Shown: positions 25,377-34,168, counted from the stretch's first letter. The stretch: DNA of 46,200 nt from an uncultured Bacilli bacterium (GCA_944355355.1 CALVQE010000005.1:1-46200), one strand, 5' to 3'. Program-made: numbers and translations. Notes: generated by a model not told the origin, from the letters alone.

Positions 25377-25955
25377 ATGGACAAAATAAAAGAATATTGC
25401 CGTAAAAAACGTTTTTTACTCTTATTTCTAGCTGTTTTGTTTCTTTTTGGTCTTATCGTGGGATTATATCTTGGCATTGATGGCATAGAAATACTTAAAG
25501 AAAATGTCTTGTATTATGCTAAAAATATTGCTGTTCAATCCTATAATTACCTTCTTATTCACTTCTTTTTCCTAACGATAAGTTTAGTATTATCCTTTTT
25601 CGCAATTGGTATACCTCTTTTATGTACCATCTTGTTCTACGAAGGTATGTGTCTAGGCTTTCTTTTAGGCATCTTTTCCCTAACATATGGTGTAGGAGGG
25701 GGCCTTTTTGCAACCATTTTCTTTATTTTGACTAAACTTTTCTTTGTAGTTATTTTAATCGTATTCTTTTTAAAATGTTTAGAAATAGCCCGTAAAATGA
25801 TTGGAAAATACATCTATAAAACAGATCCAAGTATTGTAATATCAAAACACTTAAAAGCTTGTTTCTATCTTATCGGTTTTGTTTTAATCTATGATCTATT
25901 TCTAATAATTTTAGGAAATAAAATTCTACCATTATTTTCCTTCCTTATTGCTTAG
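25377..25955 (+). CDS. spoIIM: SpoIIM-like membrane protein
   Basis: A 192-residue protein with about five membrane helices. The central block AIGIPLLCTILFYEGMCLGFLLG, followed by YGVGGGLFATIFFILTKLFF, matches the DUF95/SpoIIM pattern (IGLP...FLKG...GF..G...GVGGF). In Bacillus SpoIIM works with SpoIID and SpoIIP in peptidoglycan degradation during engulfment; spoIID and spoIIP are not here. AGGTGAGG precedes the ATG. It is divergent from the DUF4044/spoIVB pair, so two sporulation-type genes sit side by side. Confidence 0.8.
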   Translation: MDKIKEYCRKKRFLLLFLAVLFLFGLIVGLYLGIDGIEILKENVLYYAKNIAVQSYNYLLIHFFFLTISLVLSFFAIGIPLLCTILFYEGMCLGFLLGIFSLTYGVGGGLFATIFFILTKLFFVVILIVFFLKCLEIARKMIGKYIYKTDPSIVISKHLKACFYLIGFVLIYDLFLIILGNKILPLFSFLIA

Positions 25956-26009
25956 ACTGGACTTCCCTTATTGTTTTTGCTAAAATAAAACCAGAAAAGA
26001 GGGATATTC

Positions 26010-27125
26010 ATGGCTAAAAAAGTGATCGTTGGAATGAGTGGGGGAGTGGACTCAGCCGTCAGTGCCTACTTATTAAAACAACAAGGATATGAAGTAGAAG
26101 GTTTATTCATGCGTAATTGGGACGCTGGCTTAAATAACGACATCCTAGGAAATCCTACTTTACAAGAATACATATGTCCTCAAGAACAAGATTATAACGA
26201 CGCTAAAAAAACTTGTGAAATCTTAAATATTCCCTTACATCGTGTTGATTTTATTAAAGAATACTGGGATTACGTTTTTACCTATTTCTTAGAAGAACTA
26301 AAAAAAGGAAGAACCCCAAACCCAGATTTACTATGCAATAAGTATATTAAATTTGATCTCTTTAAAAAAGAAGCTTTAAAACTAGGTGCAGATTACATGG
26401 CTACCGGTCATTATGCTCGCTTAGAAGGCAATCGTTTATTAAGAGGAATAGACCAGAATAAAGATCAGACATACTTTTTGGCTCAACTAACCCCAAATCA
26501 GCTTCAAAACGTTCTATTTCCAGTTGGTAATCTTACAAAAAATGAAGTTCGTCAAATCGCCAAAGAACAAGGTCTTAACGTGGCAACAAAAAAAGATTCC
26601 ACAGGCATTTGCTTCATTGGTGAACGTAATTTCCAGGAATTTATCAAAAACTATCTACAACCAAATCCTGGAAATATTATTGATGTTCAAACCAAAAATG
26701 TAATTGGAACGCACACAGGACTTATGAATTACACCATTGGTCAACGAAGAAACGTCGGACTATCTGGCTTTCAAGAACGACACTATGTCTGTGGCAAAAG
26801 TGTAAGTAAAAACGAACTATACGTCGCTTTCGGTGAAGATTCTGAATATTTAATCAGTGATGAATGTGTACTTGAAAACGTTAATCTAATCAGTAGCACT
26901 CATCCAACCTTTTGTACAGCTAAATTCCGTTACCGTGGTAAAGATTATCCCGTCACTGTTGAATACTTAGAAAATAATGAGGCCAAAGTCACTTATCCTG
27001 AAGGTGTTTCAGCAGTCACGCCAGGTCAGTTTTGTGTTCTTTATTTAGGAGAAGAATGCATTGGCAGTGGCATTATTAAAGAAGTATACAAAAATGGTTC
27101 TAAGCTATGGTATCTAAACGATTAG
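26010..27125 (+). CDS. mnmA: tRNA-specific 2-thiouridylase MnmA
   Basis: A 371-residue enzyme that thiolates U34 of Lys, Glu and Gln tRNAs. The ATP-pyrophosphatase loop GMSGGVDSAVSAYLL (8-22), the catalytic Cys in NPDLLCNKYIKF near 108 and the second Cys in DSTGICFIGERNF near 204 are intact. GQRRNVGLSG and the C-terminal beta domain follow. AGAGGGAT precedes the ATG. An unknown zincin-like gene follows after 12 bases and is probably in the same transcript. Confidence 0.97.
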   Translation: MAKKVIVGMSGGVDSAVSAYLLKQQGYEVEGLFMRNWDAGLNNDILGNPTLQEYICPQEQDYNDAKKTCEILNIPLHRVDFIKEYWDYVFTYFLEELKKGRTPNPDLLCNKYIKFDLFKKEALKLGADYMATGHYARLEGNRLLRGIDQNKDQTYFLAQLTPNQLQNVLFPVGNLTKNEVRQIAKEQGLNVATKKDSTGICFIGERNFQEFIKNYLQPNPGNIIDVQTKNVIGTHTGLMNYTIGQRRNVGLSGFQERHYVCGKSVSKNELYVAFGEDSEYLISDECVLENVNLISSTHPTFCTAKFRYRGKDYPVTVEYLENNEAKVTYPEGVSAVTPGQFCVLYLGEECIGSGIIKEVYKNGSKLWYLND

Positions 27126-27137
27126 AAGGGTGATCAT

Positions 27138-28472
27138 ATGAATACAGTAGAATTTTTAAAAAGTTTAAAAAAACAATACACCTTTGTTAAACTTAGAGAC
27201 GATTTAGAAATGTTTCTAACTAATTTTACACCTAAAATGTTCGAATATAACTATTCAAAATTGTATCCAAATGGCGCATCAGAATTTTTAAAACAATTGC
27301 ACCAAGACATAGTCTCTTGTACTACCAAACAGTTTGATTCATTTTATGAATGCCTCATTCCTAATTTATGGATATCAAGTGAACTTACCAATATCATTTT
27401 TTCAGCATGTAAAGACTACATTTTTAAGCATTATAAAACTTTAGAAATACCAAAATATAAAGAAGTTATTTTCAAGGGAATAGCCTTAGATTTTCAAAAA
27501 GAATTACACTATCCAACCCAAGTAGTATTAAAAGAAGAAAAAGGTACAGCAGAAGCAGCAGCAAGTTCTCTCATTATAGATCAAGAACAATTCTCTAAAC
27601 ATACACTTTACTATTACATTAATCGTAAACTCCCAAAATCTAGTAAAGAAGAACAACTATTTCGCTTGGCTTATGAAGCATTCCATGAAGAATATCATTG
27701 TTTAGTCTCAGAACTAATTGAAAATCCAACCTGCTTTAAAGAAGAAATTTATGATTTTGCTATAACGCGCTTTTATATTCAAGAATTAGACCTTTCTAAG
27801 TTTTACTATGATTACCATTATTTAACCAATAAAGAAGAAGCTGGAGCAGATTTATATGCCATTTCAAGAGCTGTGTCTTACCTTGAAGAACAAATGCCTG
27901 ATTTTTCCGCACGAAGACCTAATGCATTCATTAACGATATTACAAAGTCTGCTTATGATAATCAAGTAACAATAAAAAAATGGACAAAAGCACTAACTGA
28001 GCAAGAATGGCTTGAAGAGAAAGTCGAAGATGGCATAAAAAAATATCCTTTTCTTTTATCAGGTATTCTTTCTAGAGCATTTAATCAGGATGGCTCAAAA
28101 AAAGACTTTATTACTCTTGTAAAAGACAAAAAAGAACTCCAAAAAGAACACGAAAATCCTCTTTTACAAAAAGACATTGAAAGATTCTATTCTATACTAC
28201 AATACAAAGCTTTAAATAAATTAAGTGAAGAAGAAAGATTAAGTCTTTTTCAAAACGAAGATTACCAAAATGAAGCATTAGAAACAATTGTAAATTACAT
28301 CAACTATGTAAAAGAAAAAACAGAGGAGTTAAAAAGGAAAAAAGTTACTATTCTTGCCATGCTTAACAAACCACAGACCATTTTATTCTATAAAAAACAA
28401 TTAAGAGAATTACAAAATTGGTATCATACTATAAACCAACTAAAGAAAGAAGGTTTGACTCATGGACTATGA
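27138..28472 (+). CDS. Unknown protein with a zincin-like HExxH motif
   Basis: A 444-residue soluble protein that I do not recognise. Residues 183-187 read HEEYH within AYEAFHEEYHCL, a fit to the HExxH zinc-protease motif on a helix. Glu233/Glu234 in NKEEAGADLYAISRA (231-245) could supply the third ligand, as in gluzincins with an ExxxAD pattern. No signal peptide is visible, so it would act in the cytoplasm. The C-terminal 100 residues are helical and charged. A GAAGGGTGAT site precedes the ATG. A 58-residue ORF overlaps its end by 11 bases. Metalloprotease activity is an inference from two short motifs. Confidence 0.6.
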   Translation: MNTVEFLKSLKKQYTFVKLRDDLEMFLTNFTPKMFEYNYSKLYPNGASEFLKQLHQDIVSCTTKQFDSFYECLIPNLWISSELTNIIFSACKDYIFKHYKTLEIPKYKEVIFKGIALDFQKELHYPTQVVLKEEKGTAEAAASSLIIDQEQFSKHTLYYYINRKLPKSSKEEQLFRLAYEAFHEEYHCLVSELIENPTCFKEEIYDFAITRFYIQELDLSKFYYDYHYLTNKEEAGADLYAISRAVSYLEEQMPDFSARRPNAFINDITKSAYDNQVTIKKWTKALTEQEWLEEKVEDGIKKYPFLLSGILSRAFNQDGSKKDFITLVKDKKELQKEHENPLLQKDIERFYSILQYKALNKLSEEERLSLFQNEDYQNEALETIVNYINYVKEKTEELKRKKVTILAMLNKPQTILFYKKQLRELQNWYHTINQLKKEGLTHGL

Positions 28473-28638
28473 AACTATGTTAAAACAATATAATTTAATA
28501 AATAATATAGAACTTTCCCCTGAAGATTACATCAAATATTTTTCCTTTTTAATCACTGTAGAAACAGATCAATCAAAAATAGAACAATATCAAATGATTA
28601 TTGAGTTATTATTGAACCAAAAAGAATCTGGAGATTGA
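28462..28638 (+). CDS. Small ORF coupled to the zincin-like gene
   Basis: A 58-residue acidic, helical peptide (MDYETMLKQYNLINN...), not recognised. The ATG at 28462 lies in the end of the previous gene, 6 bases after AGAAGGT, and the overlap suggests coupled translation. The stop is in the loop of the terminator hairpin. It may be a partner of the zincin-like protein. Confidence 0.6.
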   Translation: MDYETMLKQYNLINNIELSPEDYIKYFSFLITVETDQSKIEQYQMIIELLLNQKESGD

Positions 28639-28651
28639 ACCAGATTTTTTA
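28625..28651 (+). terminator. Terminator of the mnmA cluster
   Basis: AATCTGG (28625-28631) pairs with CCAGATT (28640-28646), followed by a T run. Confidence 0.8.
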
Positions 28652-28671
28652 ATTTTTGCTTGACTAATGCT
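28642..28671 (+). repeat. Left direct repeat around the toxin-antitoxin unit
   Basis: A 30-base tract, nearly the same as 29688-29716: one deleted base and one substitution. The two copies enclose about 1 kb with relBE and a tnpB remnant. The left copy begins in the terminator T run. Confidence 0.7.
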
Positions 28672-28808
28672 GTCAATAATTTTTGAAGATGTCTCAAGTT
28701 CTACTCGAGTTGTTTGTAAGCATATCCACCTGGACATAATCAAATACTAGCACTTAAGACATTATTATACACTAATCACACAATATAAACACAGTGTAAA
28801 GCGTTGTA

Positions 28809-28837
28809 TTGACATAAGCACTAAAAAGGTCTATAAT
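28809..28837 (+). promoter_or_regulatory. Consensus promoter of the toxin-antitoxin operon
   Basis: A perfect TTGACA (28809-28814), 17 bases, TATAAT (28832-28837). Such operons are usually repressed by the antitoxin; no clear palindrome was found over this promoter. Confidence 0.85.
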
Positions 28838-28859
28838 TAATATAGAAATGAGGAATATT

Positions 28860-29135
28860 ATGGAAACTTTAAATCTAAATGTTCGTGTTGATGCAAATGA
28901 CAAAAAAAGTTTTGAGCAATTTTGTGCTAGTGTTGGAATGAATGTATCTACTGCAATTAATATGTTTATAAAAGCAGTATTAAGAGAACAAAAATTGCCT
29001 TTTGAAATTAAAACAAATACTTTAGATGGACAAATTTATGAGAAATTAAAGGAAGCAGAATTAGAAATAATTAATACTTCTAAAAGATATTCTAAAGAAG
29101 AAATTTTAAATAGTATGAATAACATTATAGGATAG
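28860..29135 (+). CDS. RelB/DinJ-family antitoxin
   Basis: A 91-residue antitoxin. The N-terminal ribbon-helix-helix domain (NLNVRVDANDKKSFEQFCASVGMNVSTAINMF, in part) is that of RelB/DinJ, and the acidic/basic C-terminal half would wrap the toxin. The ATG at 28860 is 6 bases after AGGA; an earlier ATG 4 codons upstream lacks a binding site. The toxin gene follows after 3 bases. Confidence 0.92.
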   Translation: METLNLNVRVDANDKKSFEQFCASVGMNVSTAINMFIKAVLREQKLPFEIKTNTLDGQIYEKLKEAELEIINTSKRYSKEEILNSMNNIIG

Positions 29136-29138
29136 CTC

Positions 29139-29450
29139 ATGTATAAAATAGAATTTTTACCTATTGCTAAGAGAGATATTGATGATATCATTTATTACAT
29201 TTCTCATAATCTAAAAAATATTACTGCATCAAAAAAATTAAGAGATTTGTTTATGAGCAGTCTTGATAACATTATAGAATTTCCTTATGGATGCTCTGTC
29301 TATCAATCAGTTGGTACTTTAAAATACGAATACAGAAGTTATAGAGTAAAAAAATTTCTTATGTTTTATATAGTAGATGAAAAGAAAAAATTAATTACTA
29401 TTGTTAGAGTTTTATATCAAAAAATGAATATTAACAATATATTAGAATAA
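29139..29450 (+). CDS. RelE/ParE-family toxin
   Basis: A 103-residue toxin of the RelE/ParE superfamily. EFLPIAKRDIDDIIYYI near 4-20, the FPYGCSVY region and the C-terminal YRSYRVKKFLMFYIVDEKKKLITIVRVLY are typical. RelE-type members cut mRNA at the ribosome and ParE-type members poison gyrase; the sequence alone does not decide. AGGATAG precedes the ATG, inside the end of the antitoxin gene. It has its own terminator. Confidence 0.92.
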   Translation: MYKIEFLPIAKRDIDDIIYYISHNLKNITASKKLRDLFMSSLDNIIEFPYGCSVYQSVGTLKYEYRSYRVKKFLMFYIVDEKKKLITIVRVLYQKMNINNILE

Positions 29451-29454
29451 TTTG

Positions 29455-29482
29455 ATTAGAGTTGATTTACTCTAATTTTTTT
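29455..29482 (+). terminator. Terminator of the toxin-antitoxin operon
   Basis: An 8-bp stem ATTAGAGT/ACTCTAAT (29455-29462 with 29469-29476) and T7. Confidence 0.85.
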
Positions 29483-29549
29483 ATACAACAAGAAAGCAAT
29501 ACAATAACCCACAATTTAACAACAACAAACATACGCTTGTGCTATATAA

Positions 29550-29642
29550 TTTGCTTTATCAGATGGTATTCAATCGGAAAGGGATTACAATGCTAGTAGA
29601 AACATTTTAGAAAAAGGATTAAAAGAGTTAAGGTTAGTATAA
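29550..29642 (+). pseudogene. 3' remnant of an IS605/IS607-type tnpB
   Basis: The frame ending at TAA 29642 reads SDGIQSERDYNASRNILEKG and so on. The D-x-N-A-S-x-N-I-L block followed by GL is the C-terminal end of TnpB (OrfB) proteins. Only about 27 codons remain and a stop lies just upstream, so it is a decayed fragment. Confidence 0.7.
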
Positions 29643-29656
29643 TAACAATAAATGAA

Positions 29657-29676
29657 AAAGTACGGGGGCGACGCAT
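29657..29676 (+). repeat. 20-base match to the ORF upstream of def
   Basis: Twenty bases are identical to the minus strand of 6354-6373. They are GC-rich (GTACGGGGGCGACGCAT core) in very AT-rich surroundings, 14 bases after the tnpB remnant, where an IS right end or guide-RNA scaffold would lie. Confidence 0.6.
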
Positions 29677-29687
29677 TTTGAGAATTA

Positions 29688-29716
29688 AGATTTTTTATTT
29701 TTGCTTGACTAACGCT
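29688..29716 (+). repeat. Right direct repeat around the toxin-antitoxin unit
   Basis: A partner of 28642-28671. It runs into the promoter of the HTH gene. Confidence 0.7.
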
Positions 29717-29745
29717 TGACATAAAAGTGTTAACTATCTTATAAT
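29716..29745 (+). promoter_or_regulatory. Promoter of the HTH regulator
   Basis: TTGACA (29716-29721), 18 bases, TATAAT (29740-29745). Confidence 0.8.
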
Positions 29746-29778
29746 GAATATGTAAATAAAAGAGAGTAGGCATGAAAA

Positions 29779-30573
29779 ATGAATAAATTGAACGAACTAT
29801 TACAAGAATTAGGAATTTCTAAAGTGAGATTAGCTAAATATTTAGGTGTATCTCGCCAAATGGTATACAATTATCTAGAACTAGATGATATAAATAAATG
29901 GCCAAAAGAAAAGAAAATATTATTATATAAACTTCTTGATATCTCAAATGATAATCCAAATCCTTTTGGTCATATTAAGGTGACAACCGACTACCTTATG
30001 AGTGTTGAAAATCGCTTAAATCAAAGCATGAAGAGTGGGGGAGGTGTAGATACCTTTGTTGATCTAAAAAACTTAACCAAAGAATCACAAACTCTTGTTA
30101 CTAATATTTTAAATCTTCTTCGTGAACGCTTAAGTGATGATAAGAAAAAAGAAGAAAATTACTATGCATTTTTATATTTGTATCATATGTTGCAATCTAT
30201 GGATAATGTTCCTGAAATCAAATATATTTTTGGATATATGTCTAAAGCCACAGGTTTTACAAATCCTGAAGAATTCAAATTCAACGAAGATAAACAATTC
30301 ATCTTTGAAGGTATCCTTTACTCTGCCCTAACGCTTTACAACAATGGGGGAGCGTCTCGTAGTAAATTAACCTTATCACACCGTCGCTTTGTACAAGAAA
30401 TCGAAAAACAAAAAGAAGAAAAACTAGGCAGAACCCAACAACTTTTCACATATCGTGATCAAGCTTTAAAGGAATTAGGTTATGCTGAAATGAACAATGA
30501 AAACGCTGCCGAAATAATTGAAAAAATTGCTGAAATTGAATCTCGAGGATCAATACTAAGCACAAATGAATAA
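29779..30573 (+). CDS. XRE-type HTH protein
   Basis: A 264-residue protein. Residues 1-35 hold a helix-turn-helix (LGISKVRLAKYLGVSRQMVYNYL) of the Cro/CI (XRE) type. The remainder is helical and not recognised; it could sense a ligand or form oligomers. AGAGTAGG precedes the ATG at a rather long distance of 9 bases. It has its own promoter and terminator and no obvious target next to it. The unrelated UvrD-like helicase lies on the other strand. Confidence 0.75.
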   Translation: MNKLNELLQELGISKVRLAKYLGVSRQMVYNYLELDDINKWPKEKKILLYKLLDISNDNPNPFGHIKVTTDYLMSVENRLNQSMKSGGGVDTFVDLKNLTKESQTLVTNILNLLRERLSDDKKKEENYYAFLYLYHMLQSMDNVPEIKYIFGYMSKATGFTNPEEFKFNEDKQFIFEGILYSALTLYNNGGASRSKLTLSHRRFVQEIEKQKEEKLGRTQQLFTYRDQALKELGYAEMNNENAAEIIEKIAEIESRGSILSTNE

Positions 30574-30580
30574 AAAGAAA

Positions 30581-30614
30581 AAGTCGTCCTATATTATATA
30601 AGGATGCTTTTTTG
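30581..30614 (+). terminator. Terminator of the HTH gene
   Basis: CGTCCT (30585-30590) pairs with AGGATG (30601-30606), with an AT-rich loop and T6 after. 30615-30724 holds no visible gene. Confidence 0.65.
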
Positions 30615-30724
30615 TTGCATATCTTTGAAACGAAATGAACATCTATCCATTAAACCAAAATTCGATGCAAATTACAGCAATACAATCTTTCAATATACAA
30701 GTTGCATAATGTATATTATGTAAA

Positions 30725-33286
30725 CTAACGAATAAGATGTGATCTATAATATTCTTTTTGACTAATTGTATTCTTACAACCCCCATTTTTCTTATAATTT
30801 GAACATCCTAAAAAATAAGTACCCTCTTTTCTATTTTCGCGAACAAGCATATATCCAGATAAACATTTTGAGCATTTTTCTACAGCCATTTTTCCTCCAT
30901 GTAAGTTATTTGTAATGAATCCGCATAAATTCTCATCATTCGTACAAATGTACATCTTTCGGTTTAATTTTTTATACATTTTATAGTATAATGGATACCC
31001 ACACCATGGACAAACCAACTTTTTTTCTTTATATATATTTTCATTTAATTTTCCTAGAGCAATTACATTAGGATAATTTTTCTTTAATTCAACAATAAAT
31101 TCCGAAGGATTATTTTTAGGGCAAATTAAGAATACTCTATTTTTTGTTCTCGTTAAAGCAACATAAAACAATCTACGTTCTTCAGCATATTCATAAGATC
31201 GATCTCTTTTAATAACTAAATTCATGACAGGATCATCATCAATTTGTGCTGGAAATCCATAAGTATCATTCTTTCCGTTTAAAAGAATAACATTAGAGTA
31301 GCCTAATCCTTTGGCAGAATGAGCAGTCATAAAAGTGATTTTATACTTCGGATACTTTTTGCACACCACCCTACCCGTTTTATGGTGAAAAATAAAATAC
31401 TCATTGCTTATAATACGGTTGGAATCAAAATTAAAACGTCCTAAAAGTAAAATATCTAAATTGTTTTTCTTTTCAATTTTATTATAACGATCAATAAGTT
31501 CAATCGTTTGAAGAAGAACTTTAGAAAACTCAAACAAAGCTCCGTTTTGTTCCTTGCTTTTAACATCTTTTGGGGTGTTATCATAAGGAATAATAATTAC
31601 CGGATCAGCAATATGTTTTGGTGAAACAAGTCTTTTTTTAATTTGTTTATCGTTTCGTTGTATAAAACCTCCTGCGATATCAATAACTTCTTGGGCATTA
31701 CGATAAGTATTACGAATTACAAGTTCATCTCCGTAGCCCATAATACTTAAAAATTGTGTAAATAAGGTAATATCAGAGCCACTAAAAGAATAGATGGTTT
31801 GCCAATCATCACCCACAGCCATCAACTTTGCATCAGATACTTCTAGCAAAGCCTTAGCAAGATTAAAACGCTGTTTAGAAATATCTTGATACTCATCAAT
31901 AATGATATATTTATAAGGAAGTTTCTTGTTTTCTTGTTTCATCCTGTTTAAAATGCTTTTCGAAGTATTAATCATGTCTTCAAAATCAACCATCTGCCTT
32001 TTCGCTAAAAAGTTTTGATAATAAGTATAACATTCTCTAGCAATATCTAAAAATAGTTTCGTGCGAACATTTGATGTTTTATTTTTTAGTGCTTCAAAAT
32101 CATCATAACTAAAACCGTTAACTTTGAAATTGCGAATAAAATTTGAAAGTAACATGACTATCTTCTTAATATAGCGATTATTTTCATTACTCGTAAGCTT
32201 TTTTAACAATTCCTCTTCTTTAATAGGATACAAAGAAAAACCGTTCCTCTCCAAAAGTTCTTTTAAATGAACTAACCTACTTTTTTTATCCTGATAACTT
32301 GAAAAAGTGTAAAGTAGCTTCGTTTGATGCATTGCGTGAAGTTTAATTTTATCTTGAATCGCTTTACGATATCTATCTAATTCTTCTTTTGTATAGTGAG
32401 TATTTGAGCCATTTTCATCCAAACCAAAATGTTCCAAATAAGCAGAATTTTTTCCTTGAATTAAGAGAAAGTCAGGAGTATAAATTTTTTTAGAATTAGG
32501 CAGGGCATAAGGATATTCAGATTCATAAATATAACGAATACCATTGCAGTATAAAAAATTAGCAATTTGAGCTTCTTCAAAAGACTTAACTCTTTCTTCA
32601 TTTATAGTTATCTTTTTTTTGCTCTTATTGGCAATTATCTCTTCAATCGTCTTAGGATTACTTTTTAATGTTTCATATTCGTTTTTATGGATAACCGAAA
32701 AATATTCTTCAAAGAAAAGAAGTAATTTATGCATTGTCTCTTCATCTGTCAAAATATCATTTTTAAAATACTCTAATAAAACGAAAAAAAGATTATCACT
32801 TCTAAAAATATTAGACAGTTCTCGAGTTCGTTTCACAACAGAATAGCCAATCGCGTGAAATGTAGTAATGATCGCTGGTATTTTTAATTGGTTTTGAATT
32901 TTTTCTTTTAATTCCCCCACTGCTTTGTTTGTGAATGAAATAACTAAAATTTCCTCAGGTTTTATTCCTCTTTTGTCAACTAAATACTTCACCTTCGCAG
33001 CCAAAGTAGTCGTTTTACCTGCCCCTGCTCCAGCAATAACTAAACAATGATCTTCCTCATTCAATATGACTTTACGTTGTTCTATATCTAAAGAAATATT
33101 TGGATCAACAGAGGTCAAGATGGTATCTAAATAATCTTTATCTGTCACTAAATGTCTATTAATATAGTTTTCGTTATGCTTTTTTACGAGTTCTTGTCTT
33201 TCTTTAAAATTTTTCTCATTTAAATGTACAAAGTCTCCCTGTGAAATAAATCTATCTTGTTTTAATAACTCTTCTAACGCGATCAT
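30725..33286 (-). CDS. UvrD/HelD-like helicase with C-terminal zinc ribbons
   Basis: An 853-residue superfamily 1 helicase. After a 60-residue helical N-terminus come Walker A IAGAGAGKTTTL (84-95), SFTNKAVGEL (motif Ia), IIIDEYQDIS (motif II), AVGDDWQTIYSFSGSD (motif III), MTAHSAKGLGYSNVI (motif V) and RRLFYVALTRTKNR (motif VI). About 200 residues between Ia and II include TPDFLLIQG, which recalls a nuclease-like or accessory insertion. The last 90 residues hold two topoisomerase-type zinc ribbons (CPWCGYPLYYKM...C...C and CSKCLSGYMLV...C...C). This arrangement resembles DNA helicase IV-type proteins. It is monocistronic, with no nuclease or defence partner beside it. Confidence 0.9.
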   Translation of the reverse strand: MIALEELLKQDRFISQGDFVHLNEKNFKERQELVKKHNENYINRHLVTDKDYLDTILTSVDPNISLDIEQRKVILNEEDHCLVIAGAGAGKTTTLAAKVKYLVDKRGIKPEEILVISFTNKAVGELKEKIQNQLKIPAIITTFHAIGYSVVKRTRELSNIFRSDNLFFVLLEYFKNDILTDEETMHKLLLFFEEYFSVIHKNEYETLKSNPKTIEEIIANKSKKKITINEERVKSFEEAQIANFLYCNGIRYIYESEYPYALPNSKKIYTPDFLLIQGKNSAYLEHFGLDENGSNTHYTKEELDRYRKAIQDKIKLHAMHQTKLLYTFSSYQDKKSRLVHLKELLERNGFSLYPIKEEELLKKLTSNENNRYIKKIVMLLSNFIRNFKVNGFSYDDFEALKNKTSNVRTKLFLDIARECYTYYQNFLAKRQMVDFEDMINTSKSILNRMKQENKKLPYKYIIIDEYQDISKQRFNLAKALLEVSDAKLMAVGDDWQTIYSFSGSDITLFTQFLSIMGYGDELVIRNTYRNAQEVIDIAGGFIQRNDKQIKKRLVSPKHIADPVIIIPYDNTPKDVKSKEQNGALFEFSKVLLQTIELIDRYNKIEKKNNLDILLLGRFNFDSNRIISNEYFIFHHKTGRVVCKKYPKYKITFMTAHSAKGLGYSNVILLNGKNDTYGFPAQIDDDPVMNLVIKRDRSYEYAEERRLFYVALTRTKNRVFLICPKNNPSEFIVELKKNYPNVIALGKLNENIYKEKKLVCPWCGYPLYYKMYKKLNRKMYICTNDENLCGFITNNLHGGKMAVEKCSKCLSGYMLVRENRKEGTYFLGCSNYKKNGGCKNTISQKEYYRSHLIR

Positions 33287-33330
33287 TTAAAATCAACACC
33301 CATTCTTTATTAAGATTTTATCACATTTAT

Positions 33331-34086
33331 TTAAAAAACAAAATGATTAATAAGTAGCAATAAAATCCCTAAAAGAAAACCGAGTAAAATATAGCCATTT
33401 TCATGATATTTTAAAGCTTTAGGTAATAGCTCATGGATAGCAAGAGTAATCATAAGTCCAGCTACAAAAATAAGGATAAAACCAATCATCGTATCGGTAA
33501 TAAACTTGCGTAAGAAAAGAAAGGCTAAAAAGGCACCTAATGGCTCAGCAAGTCCAGATAAAAACGTCATAAAAACCGCTTTTTTCTTCGAACCTGTCGC
33601 ATAATAGATAGGCACAGCAATACTAATTCCTTCGGGAATATTATGAAGCATGATGGCCACACTGATTTTAAGGCCTAATTCCATATTTTGATAACTGCTT
33701 AAAAACGTCACTATTCCTTCCGGAAGATTATGAAGCATTAAGGCAAGCATCGAAAGTATTCCAAGGCGATACAAATCCAAATCACTACCACTACTCTTCT
33801 CTATTTTTTGGTTCAGAAAATAGACACTAAAAATACCAATGGCAAAAACAAGTATGGAAAAGAAAATGCCTTTAACCAGTTTATAATGGATTAAAATACT
33901 TAAACTTGCTTCGGGAATCAGTTCTGTAATGGAAATACCTATCATAATCATTAAAGAAAGGCTTAAACAAAACGTAATAAACTTATTAATTTGTTCACGT
34001 TTCCATTTTTTAAAAATAACTACGGAACCTAAAACAGTAGAAAGTCCCGCGATACTTGAAACCAGAAGCGGCATGACATAGACCAT
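33331..34086 (-). CDS. ZIP-family metal transporter (ZupT-like)
   Basis: A 251-residue protein with about eight membrane helices. The two family signatures HNLPEG (119-124) and HNIPEG (148-153), which form the binuclear metal site in ZIP transporters, are intact. A poorly conserved loop (KIEKSSGSDLDL) lies before the fourth helix. It probably imports zinc or other divalent metals. The ATG at 34086 follows GGGTGA by 4 bases. It is divergent from the phosphoesterase gene across 82 bases. Confidence 0.93.
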   Translation of the reverse strand: MVYVMPLLVSSIAGLSTVLGSVVIFKKWKREQINKFITFCLSLSLMIMIGISITELIPEASLSILIHYKLVKGIFFSILVFAIGIFSVYFLNQKIEKSSGSDLDLYRLGILSMLALMLHNLPEGIVTFLSSYQNMELGLKISVAIMLHNIPEGISIAVPIYYATGSKKKAVFMTFLSGLAEPLGAFLAFLFLRKFITDTMIGFILIFVAGLMITLAIHELLPKALKYHENGYILLGFLLGILLLLINHFVF

Positions 34087-34168
34087 AGAATCACCCAAAT
34101 CATTTTATGCCTTTTCAGCAAAACTATTCTATGTTAAAATAAAAATTACCAAAGAAAAGAGGAAATAC

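Noticed and set aside
28746-28757. CTAGCACTTAAG, identical to the left half of the CIRCE site of htpG, upstream of the toxin-antitoxin genes
   Set aside because: The right half is missing at the required spacing, so it is at most a decayed site.
30725-33286. HTH plus UvrD-like helicase as a defence system such as Gabija
   Set aside because: No GajA-like OLD nuclease or other partner gene is adjacent, and the genes lie on opposite strands.
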